Below are positions 58,270-64,000 of a stretch of DNA of 64,000 nt, in pieces. The stretch covers positions 124,001 to 188,000 of the forward strand of contig JBOZRQ010000025.1 of NCBI GenBank assembly GCA_050789255.1. Reading direction: 5' to 3'. The DNA comes from JBOZRQ01 sp050789255. GTDB lineage: Bacteria; Bacillota; Sulfobacillia; Symbiobacteriales; Symbiobacteriaceae. Numbering within the stretch: the first letter of the stretch is position 1; every line of letters starts with the position of its first letter. The position numbers and the translations under genes are program-made. The notes under the pieces are model-generated. The model had not been told where the DNA came from. It saw only the letters and a program-made list of their open reading frames with translations, and did not search any database.

Positions 58270-58737
58270 ATGAAGCGTATTCTGTTGTTTGTCGGGGCAG
58301 GGTTGGCCGCACTGATCATCGTCGTTGGCGTGGGCGGCGGTACAGCCTATCTTGTTCTGAAGGGGCTGGGCACGCCAGTCGCGGCCCCGGCCTCGGAGGG
58401 CGGCGCGATTGATGTGGAGCTGACCAAGGAGAATGTCCTGCCGCTCAAGCCGTTCGTGACCAATCTGACGAGCGATCAGCCCGGTCGTCCCCAGTACATC
58501 AGCGTCACCTTTGAGCTGGTGCTCCGCAAGGCCGAAGAGAAGACCAAGGTGGAGGAGAATCTCCCCCTGATCCGCGACGCCATCGTATCTGTTTTAAGTA
58601 CGAAGAAGTCGCAGGAGGTAACCGGCGAGGCGGGGGCTAATACCTTAAAGAATGACGTACTTGCTCGTATCAATAAGGAGCTAGGTACCAAAGCGATTCA
58701 GAAGGTGCTGATCACCGATCTGGCGGTTCAGTATTAG
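58270..58737 (+). CDS. fliL: Flagellar basal body-associated protein FliL, 155 aa
   Basis: One N-terminal span (ILLFVGAGLAALIIVVGVGGGTAYLV) followed by the FliL periplasmic domain (LPLKPFVTNLTSDQPGRPQYISVTFELVLRKAEE... IRDAIVSVLSTKKSQEVTG... VLITDLAVQY). AGGAGGAA precedes the ATG. FliL associates with the stator; the adjacency to motAB is consistent. Confidence 0.93.
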   Translation: MKRILLFVGAGLAALIIVVGVGGGTAYLVLKGLGTPVAAPASEGGAIDVELTKENVLPLKPFVTNLTSDQPGRPQYISVTFELVLRKAEEKTKVEENLPLIRDAIVSVLSTKKSQEVTGEAGANTLKNDVLARINKELGTKAIQKVLITDLAVQY

Positions 58738-58779
58738 GCGGTACTGCCCCAGCGCGGCCCCCCAGGGAGGGTAGGATTC

Positions 58780-59793
58780 GTGGCTGATATTCTAAGTCAG
58801 GCCGAAATTGATGCGCTCATCTCGGCCATGGTCAACCAGGAGCAGGCGGCCGACCCCGCGGAGCCCGTTAGGCGGGGCGCCACCGTTCAGCTTCCCAAGC
58901 GGGTCCGGCAGTACGACTTCCGGCGGCCCGACAAGTTCTCCAAGGATCAGATGCGCACCCTGCAGATGATCCATGAGAACTTCATCCGCCCGCTGCAGAC
59001 CTACTTCGCCGCCCGCTTCCGCACCATGGTGCAAATGGTGGTCGGTTCGGTCGATCAGAGCACCTATGCCGAGTTTATCCGCTCGGTCTCCAACCCGTCG
59101 GTGATCTGCCCGTTCAGCATGGCGCCCCTGCCGGGGACCTGCGTCATCGACGTCAACCCGGTCGTCGCCTTCCCCATGCTCGACCGCCTCTTCGGCGGGC
59201 CCGGCGGCGCCCTGCCCCAGACCCGGCCGCTCACCGAGATTGAGTCCTCGGTGATGCACGGGGTGATTGAAGGGACGCTGAACGCTTACGCCGAGGCCTG
59301 GAAGAACATCTTGAACTTCACCATGGTCGCCGGCAATATCGATATGAACCCGGTCTTCGTGCAGGTGGCGGCGCCCAGTGAGATCGTGATCACGGTCGCG
59401 ATCGATGTGCGCATCGGCGAGCACGTTGGTGTGATCACCTTCTGCCTGCCGCACCTGACCCTGGAGCCGATCCTGGACAAGCTGTCGGCCCATAACTGGT
59501 TCAAGACACAGTCCCGGGAGGTCCGCCCCGCCGACCTGATGGCCCTGGAGTCCCGGGTCAGCGTGGCCAGGGTCAACGTGGTGGCCGAACTCGGCCGGAC
59601 ACACCTCGCGGTCGGAGAGATACTCGACCTGAGCGCCGGCGATGTGATCATGCTGGACACCCCAAGGACCCAGCCGGTTCAGGTGTACGTGGGCAACCAG
59701 CCCAAGTTCATCGGCAGGCCCGGGCGCATCCGGGGGCGCATGGCGATCGAGATCCTCGGCGATCTGACGAAGGGAGACGACGACGATGCATGA
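58780..59793 (+). CDS. fliM: Flagellar motor switch protein FliM, 337 aa
   Basis: C-ring protein. The N-terminal CheY-P-binding motif is LSQAEIDALISAM; the CheC-like middle domain has YDFRRPDKFSKDQMRTLQMIHENFIRPLQTYF; the C-terminal SpoA domain ends with QPKFIGRPGRIRGRMAIEI. The GTG follows GGGAGGG. It overlaps the next gene by 8 bp. Confidence 0.95.
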   Translation: MADILSQAEIDALISAMVNQEQAADPAEPVRRGATVQLPKRVRQYDFRRPDKFSKDQMRTLQMIHENFIRPLQTYFAARFRTMVQMVVGSVDQSTYAEFIRSVSNPSVICPFSMAPLPGTCVIDVNPVVAFPMLDRLFGGPGGALPQTRPLTEIESSVMHGVIEGTLNAYAEAWKNILNFTMVAGNIDMNPVFVQVAAPSEIVITVAIDVRIGEHVGVITFCLPHLTLEPILDKLSAHNWFKTQSREVRPADLMALESRVSVARVNVVAELGRTHLAVGEILDLSAGDVIMLDTPRTQPVQVYVGNQPKFIGRPGRIRGRMAIEILGDLTKGDDDDA

Positions 59794-60877
59794 TGAGTCC
59801 ATCTCCCAGGCGGAGATTGATGCCCTCGTTCGCGGGATCATGGGCGGTGAGGAGCCGGCGCCTGCTCCGGAGGCGAAGTCCCAGAGCGATTTCTCCTCGC
59901 TGCAGACCCCGCTGCGGGAGTTTGCCCAGCATGCCGCGCACGCCCTCTCCGAGCTCGTGGGTGTGCCGTGCGAGGCGGTGCCCGGTGAGATCGCCGGCAC
60001 CACCATTCTCTCCGCAGGCGCCCAGATGCCCGGTCAGTTTCTGGTCGGCAGCTCGGTGCTGACCTCGGGGCTGAGCGGAACGATCTACTACCTGGTGCCC
60101 TCTTTCCTTGGCCTGGCCATGATCACCCAGCTTTACGGCGGGGTGGCCCCCTCCTACATGGACGAGTCGGCCCTCGGCGCTCTGGCTGAGGGGCTCTCCC
60201 AGATGAACCACGCCGGCCTCGCCCGCCTGGGCGACGTGCTTGGGCGCCCCGTTGGCTCCGCCCAGGCTGAGGCGGTGGCGGTGTCAGGCGTGGGTGAGGT
60301 GCCCGGCCTCGCTCCCGGGAGCCAGGTGCTCTCCCTTGCCGTCGATCTGACCATTCTCGACACCACGGGGCGGATCTTCGTGCTGCTGCCTCAGGATGCG
60401 GCCAACGCCCTCGTGCAGGCCATAAAGAGCCGCGGCGCCGGCAGGCCCGCCGCTCCGGCCCAGCAGCCCGCTTCGTTCCCGGCCCAGTCCGCCCACGTGG
60501 CCGCCGCGGCTGCCCCGGCCCGTCCGGCGGCGAGCCCCGCGCAACCCGCTCCTACGCAGGCGTCCTTCCAGAGCCCTAACTTCCCGGACCTGGCCCCGCG
60601 GCACCGCAGCGAGGAGATCCGCAATATCGACTTGCTGATGGATGTCTCGCTTCAGGTGACCGTGGAGCTCGGCCGCACCCGCCGCCAAATTCGCGACGTG
60701 CTGGCCCTGGGGCCCGGTTCCGTGGTCGAGCTGGACAAGCTCGCCGGTGAGCAGGTCGACGTGCTGGTCAACGGCAAGCTGATCGCCAAGGGCGAGGTCG
60801 TCGTCATCGACGAGAACTACGGTGTCCGCATCACCGACATCATCAGCCCCCAGGATCGGGTCCATTCGCTGAAGTAA
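59786..60877 (+). CDS. fliY: Flagellar switch protein FliY/FliN-type, 363 aa
   Basis: N-terminal EIDALVRGIMGG motif resembling that of FliM, a CheC-like phosphatase-fold middle (FLGLAMITQLYGG, ALAEGLSQMNHAGLARLGDVL), a Pro/Ala-rich linker (about 215-265), and a C-terminal FliN/SpoA domain (LLMDVSLQVTVELGRTRRQIRDVLALGPGSVVELDKLAGEQVDVLVNGKLIAKGEVVVIDENYGVRIT). This is the long FliY form of Firmicutes. CheY, which often follows, is absent here. Confidence 0.92.
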   Translation: MHDESISQAEIDALVRGIMGGEEPAPAPEAKSQSDFSSLQTPLREFAQHAAHALSELVGVPCEAVPGEIAGTTILSAGAQMPGQFLVGSSVLTSGLSGTIYYLVPSFLGLAMITQLYGGVAPSYMDESALGALAEGLSQMNHAGLARLGDVLGRPVGSAQAEAVAVSGVGEVPGLAPGSQVLSLAVDLTILDTTGRIFVLLPQDAANALVQAIKSRGAGRPAAPAQQPASFPAQSAHVAAAAAPARPAASPAQPAPTQASFQSPNFPDLAPRHRSEEIRNIDLLMDVSLQVTVELGRTRRQIRDVLALGPGSVVELDKLAGEQVDVLVNGKLIAKGEVVVIDENYGVRITDIISPQDRVHSLK

Positions 60878-60890
60878 AAGGGGTTAGGGC

Positions 60891-61352
60891 TTGGACAACG
60901 CCATACTCAACCTGTTGATCCTCGGCCTCGTGCTCTTCCTGGCCTGGTGGACCACCCGCTTCATCGGCATGCGCATGGGCGGATCGAGGCTCGGTGGGGC
61001 CATGCGGGTGATCCACCACGTTCCGGCAGGGCGGGACCGGTCGGTCATGCTGCTGGAGGTGGGGGGGCGCATCTATCTGCTTGGCGTGACCGGTCATCAG
61101 GTCAATCTGCTGGATGCCATTGAGGATCCCGAGCAAATTCGTCGAATTCTGGAGGGAACGCCCGCGGCAACCGAGAATCCTCTCGGGCAGCTGCTCCCTC
61201 CGTCGTTCGGCGACGTCTTTGGCAAGGTCCTGGGGCAGATCAAAGGCCAGCGCCCGGTGAACCAGCCGGCGGAGCAGGCGGGAGCCGACTCCGGCGACGC
61301 AGCGCGCCTCAAAGAGCAACTGGAACGGCTGCGTCGCTTGCAACAGAAGTAG
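60891..61352 (+). CDS. fliO: Flagellar biosynthetic protein FliO, 153 aa
   Basis: FliO (FliZ in Bacillus) assists assembly of the FliP ring. One N-terminal transmembrane segment (AILNLLILGLVLFLAWWTTRFI) is followed by a small cytoplasmic domain with MRVIHHVPAGRDRSVMLLEVGGRIYLLGVTGHQVNLLDAI, the FliO signature. TTG start. Position between fliY and fliP is canonical. Confidence 0.9.
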   Translation: MDNAILNLLILGLVLFLAWWTTRFIGMRMGGSRLGGAMRVIHHVPAGRDRSVMLLEVGGRIYLLGVTGHQVNLLDAIEDPEQIRRILEGTPAATENPLGQLLPPSFGDVFGKVLGQIKGQRPVNQPAEQAGADSGDAARLKEQLERLRRLQQK

Positions 61353-61413
61353 TCCCATCGTCACCGCTCCCGAGGGGCGGATGCGATGATGCCGAGTCGG
61401 GGCGCAGAGCGCC

Positions 61414-62205
61414 ATGCAAGAGGTGAACACCTTGTCCGTACGCAGGGCCCTGGGGCCGCTGCTGCTCGCCGTCCTAATCGTCATCGGGCTGGGTGCCCCC
61501 ACAGCGCTGGCTGTCTCCACGCCTCCCACGCCCGTGCCAACGGTCAATATCGGGGTCGGGCAGTCCAGCAGCCCCACCGACGTAGTAAACTCTCTGCAGA
61601 TCATCGCCCTGCTCACCATTCTCTCCCTGGCGCCCTCGATTCTGATTTTGACCACGGCCTTCACACGGATCGTGGTCGTGCTCTCCTTCACCCGCAGCGC
61701 CCTCGCCACCCAGAACCAGCCGCCGAACCCGGTCCTGATCGGTTTGGCGCTCTTTCTGACCTTCTTTGTCATGGCCCCGACCTGGAACCAGATCAACGCA
61801 AACGCCCTGCAGCCCTACCTGAAGGGCGAGATCACCCAGGCGGAGGCGCTCCAGAAGGGACAGGCGCCCCTGCGGGACTTCATGCTCCGCCAGACCTCGG
61901 AGAAGGACCTGGCCCTCTTTATCAATCTCTCCAAGCTCCCACGGCCCGAAAATCGGGACCAGATCCCGACCTACGTCATCATTCCGGCCTTTGCCGTGAG
62001 CGAGATCACCACCGCCTTCAAGATCGGATTTTTGATCTTCATTCCGTTCGTTGTCATCGACATGATCGTCTCGGCCACGTTGATGTCCATGGGCATGCTC
62101 ATGTTGCCACCCATGATGATCTCGCTGCCGTTCAAGATCCTTCTGTTCGTCATGATGGACGGGTGGCATTTGGTGGTGCAGTACCTGATTGCCAGCTTCA
62201 AATAA
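61414..62205 (+). CDS. fliP: Flagellar type III export protein FliP, 263 aa
   Basis: Core channel protein of the flagellar export gate. An N-terminal signal-like hydrophobic segment (LLLAVLIVIGLGAPTALAVS) precedes the conserved transmembrane block (LSLAPSILILTTAFTRIVVVLSFTRSALATQNQPPNPVLIGLALFLTFFVM), and the C-terminal block ends in MMISLPFKILLFVMMDGWHLV. Typical length. Followed by an unexpected intrinsic terminator. Confidence 0.95.
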   Translation: MQEVNTLSVRRALGPLLLAVLIVIGLGAPTALAVSTPPTPVPTVNIGVGQSSSPTDVVNSLQIIALLTILSLAPSILILTTAFTRIVVVLSFTRSALATQNQPPNPVLIGLALFLTFFVMAPTWNQINANALQPYLKGEITQAEALQKGQAPLRDFMLRQTSEKDLALFINLSKLPRPENRDQIPTYVIIPAFAVSEITTAFKIGFLIFIPFVVIDMIVSATLMSMGMLMLPPMMISLPFKILLFVMMDGWHLVVQYLIASFK

Positions 62206-62212
62206 CCCAACC

Positions 62213-62240
62213 GCCTTCGGCGTGCGCCGAAGGCCCTTTT
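62213..62240 (+). terminator. Intrinsic terminator between fliP and fliQ
   Basis: GCCTTCGGC pairs perfectly with GCCGAAGGC around GTGC (62213-62234) and is followed by CCTTTTTC. It lies inside the flagellar operon. Confidence 0.75.
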
Positions 62241-62343
62241 TCTATATTTGGCAGGATGTTCGACGGAGTTCGACGTATCTTTAGGAATGATACCTAGAAC
62301 ATTCCAGTCTGCAGTTCATACGCCATAAAGGATGTGCAGGTGG

Positions 62344-62613
62344 GTGCAAGAGGAGTTTGTCGCCTCGCTGCTGCGTCAGGCGCTGCTGACCACGCTTTAC
62401 GTGTCGGCGCCGGTACTGGCGCTGGGGCTTCTCGTGGGCCTGGTGGTCTCGATCTTCCAGGCCACCACCCAGATCAACGAGCAGACGCTGAGCTTCATTC
62501 CCAAGATCCTGGTGGTGCTGGTGGTCTTCGTGGTCTTCGGGCCGTGGATGTACCACACCATGCTGGACTTTACTCAACAGGTGTTTGCCCGCATTCCGCA
62601 GGTGGTGCCATAG
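62344..62613 (+). CDS. fliQ: Flagellar type III export protein FliQ, 89 aa
   Basis: Two transmembrane helices (ALLTTLYVSAPVLALGLLVGLVVSIFQATTQINEQTLSFIPKILVVLVVFVVFGPWMY, residues ~14-72) match FliQ throughout. The GTG at 62344 gives the family's usual 89 residues and has AAAGGAT 10 bases upstream; the ATG at 62332 abuts its SD. Confidence 0.93.
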   Translation: MQEEFVASLLRQALLTTLYVSAPVLALGLLVGLVVSIFQATTQINEQTLSFIPKILVVLVVFVVFGPWMYHTMLDFTQQVFARIPQVVP

Positions 62614-62614
62614 C

Positions 62615-63397
62615 ATGAGCCTTGGCATTCTGGACTCGCTGCTGCAGCGGATCGACCTGCTCCTGCTGCTGGTCCTGCGCATGGTGGGCCTGTTTATGAC
62701 GGCGCCGGTGCTCTCCAACCGGATCGTGCCGGTGCAGATGCGCCTGGCGGTCTCCTTCGCCGTGGCCATGATCGTCTCGCCGCTCTTCCAGGAGGTTCCC
62801 CCGGTCACCACGATGGCGGCCCTGGTTCCCCTGGCGGTGCAGGAGCTGCTGGTGGGCATCACCGTCGGGTTCGTCTCCTCGCTTCTGTTCAGCGTGGTTC
62901 AACTGGCAGGGCAATTGCTTGATATCAGCATGGGGCTCTCGATCATGAACGTGCTGGATCCGCTGACCAACCAGCAGATGCCGGTGCTCGGCAATCTGCT
63001 GTACATGGTGTCGATCTTGATCTTCTTCGGGCTGAATGGGCATCACACCCTGATCCGAGCCGTGATGGACTCTTACGTGTTGGTGCCCCTAGGCACCGCG
63101 GTTTTTAACGCCGCAGCGGCCCAGTCCATCGTGGCGCTGGGCAGCCAGTTGTTTCTGATCGCCTTTAAGATCGCGGCGCCGATCCTGGCTGCCGTCTTCC
63201 TGACCACCCTGGCCCTCGGGGTGCTGAACCGGGCCATGCCGCAGATGAATGTCTTCGTGGTCGGCATGCCGGTCCAGTTCGCCGCGGGCCTGGTTCTGCT
63301 GGTAATCGTGCTGCCGCTCTTTGTTTCATTCCTGCAGGTGCTGTTCCGGACGATGTTCGATGAGATCCTGACGGTACTCCGGCTCCTGAAGGGGTGA
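62615..63397 (+). CDS. fliR: Flagellar type III export protein FliR, 260 aa
   Basis: Polytopic export-gate protein. Recognisable segments include LLLLVLRMVGLFMTAPVLSNRIVPVQMRLAVSFAVAMIVSP, QELLVGITVGFVSSLLFSVVQLAGQLLDISMG and LGVLNRAMPQMNVFVVGMPVQFAAGLVLLVIVLPLF. Starts one base after fliQ stop. Confidence 0.94.
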   Translation: MSLGILDSLLQRIDLLLLLVLRMVGLFMTAPVLSNRIVPVQMRLAVSFAVAMIVSPLFQEVPPVTTMAALVPLAVQELLVGITVGFVSSLLFSVVQLAGQLLDISMGLSIMNVLDPLTNQQMPVLGNLLYMVSILIFFGLNGHHTLIRAVMDSYVLVPLGTAVFNAAAAQSIVALGSQLFLIAFKIAAPILAAVFLTTLALGVLNRAMPQMNVFVVGMPVQFAAGLVLLVIVLPLFVSFLQVLFRTMFDEILTVLRLLKG

Positions 63398-63404
63398 GCC
63401 CCGG

Positions 63405-64000
63405 TTGGATCTGCAGTTGTTTGGCCAGGAACCCACCGAAGAGGCTACCCCAAGGCGGCGGGAAGAGGCCCGGCAGCGCGGCCAGGTCTTCAAGTCGATG
63501 GAGCTCATCACCTCCCTGAGCCTGCTGGGCACCTACGGCGTGCTGCGCATGCTCGGCCCGTACATGGGCGCCCGGGTGCTGCACTACGCCCGCATCCTGT
63601 GGGAGGAGGGGGCCAGGCAGGACTGGAGCGAGGCCGGCGTCCGGGTGCTGCTGCTGAACGCAGTGCTGTTGGTAGCCATCGTTGTGGCTCCGGTGGCGCT
63701 GGGCGCCATGGTGGTTGGGCTCGTGGCCAACTACCTGCAGGTGGGGTTTCTCTTTACGCTCGAGCCGCTGGTGCCGTCGTTTGACCGGGTGAACCCGTTC
63801 TCCGGCATCAAGCGTGTCTTCTCCCGGCGGGCGCTGGTCGAACTGGCCAAGTCGCTCGCCAAGATTGGCCTCATCGGCTATATCGCCTACAAGACTGTCG
63901 CTGACGACCTCGACACGTTTCCAATGCTGCTGGGCATGGACCTCGAGCAGGTAGTGCTCTTCCTGGCCGACCTGGTCTCCCGGCTCTTGCTCTGGGTGGG
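63405..64000 (+). CDS. flhB: Flagellar type III export protein FlhB, N-terminal part (3' end outside window)
   Basis: The TTG at 63405 follows AAGGGGTGAG. The N-terminus (QEPTEEATPRRREEARQRGQVFKSMEL) is the FlhB signature TExATPxRxxxARxxGQV, followed by hydrophobic segments (VLLLNAVLLVAIVVAPVALGAMVVGLVANYLQVGF) and the NPFSGIKRVFSRRALVELAKSL loop. The frame stays open to the last base; the NPTH autocleavage site would lie beyond the window. Confidence 0.93.
   Translation, partial: MDLQLFGQEPTEEATPRRREEARQRGQVFKSMELITSLSLLGTYGVLRMLGPYMGARVLHYARILWEEGARQDWSEAGVRVLLLNAVLLVAIVVAPVALGAMVVGLVANYLQVGFLFTLEPLVPSFDRVNPFSGIKRVFSRRALVELAKSLAKIGLIGYIAYKTVADDLDTFPMLLGMDLEQVVLFLADLVSRLLLWV

Noticed and set aside
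1..64000. CRISPR arrays, rRNA and tRNA genes
   Set aside because: I saw no regularly spaced direct repeats, no rRNA-like sequence and no convincing cloverleaf with a TTCRA arm anywhere in the window.

Overview
This window is a high-GC bacterial chromosome segment, almost entirely coding, with one disturbed patch at about 22.8-24.9 kb. The gene content is Firmicutes-type and spore-forming: FapR-controlled fatty-acid genes, SpoVS, CodY, TrmFO, YlxM-Ffh, RbgA, KhpA, YlqD, and a codY-linked flagellar operon. High GC, frequent GTG/TTG starts and strong Shine-Dalgarno (SD) sites make a Symbiobacterium-like member of the Clostridia the best guess. That name is an inference from gene content; no search was possible.

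Layout. 1-2.6 kb: end of a UbiB/AarF kinase gene, DUF177-rpmF, a 133-bp palindromic repeat, and a secreted six-cysteine protein. 2.6-9.6 kb: the lipid operon fapR-plsX-fabH-degV-fabD-fabG-acpP-fabF. 9.6-16.9 kb: rnc, spoVS, a subtilase, smc, an unlisted 38-residue membrane protein, and ftsY. 17-22.8 kb: accessory genes (hydrolase/TetR, a cytochrome b558-type SdhC without sdhAB, an MFS transporter, a TrmB-type regulator with an amidohydrolase). 22.8-24.9 kb: a decayed serine recombinase, three tandem tiny secreted-peptide genes and an RNase H-like gene. 25-35.7 kb: MazG-like and PfkB proteins, then the translation/secretion block ylxM-ffh-rpsP-khpA-ylqD-rimM-trmD-rplS-lepB-rbgA, a second copy of the 133-bp repeat, rnhB, yraN and yifB. 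35.8-43.7 kb: a small unknown protein, a TusA-domain protein, a hydrolase, an M20 peptidase, dprA, topA and trmFO. 44-64 kb: codY and a long flagellar operon from flgB to flhB, which runs off the window.

The most interesting signal is at 23,488-24,048. One promoter precedes three consecutive 34-37 residue ORFs, each with its own start and ribosome site. Each encodes a signal peptide ending in Gly-Ala, then a 9-10 residue tail that begins and ends with cysteine (CTASTTNPC, CDPAVDNAPC, CEPSPHTAPC). Cleavage at the predicted site would release a short peptide able to close into a disulfide ring. I recognise no described family of this kind and no maturation or receptor gene lies beside it, so it is a candidate new secreted-peptide system.

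Other points of note: two equal-length MITE-like repeats each just downstream of an intrinsic terminator, an SOS-box-like site plus terminator hairpin ahead of yifB, lack of xerC-hslVU between trmFO and codY, and an intrinsic terminator between fliP and fliQ.
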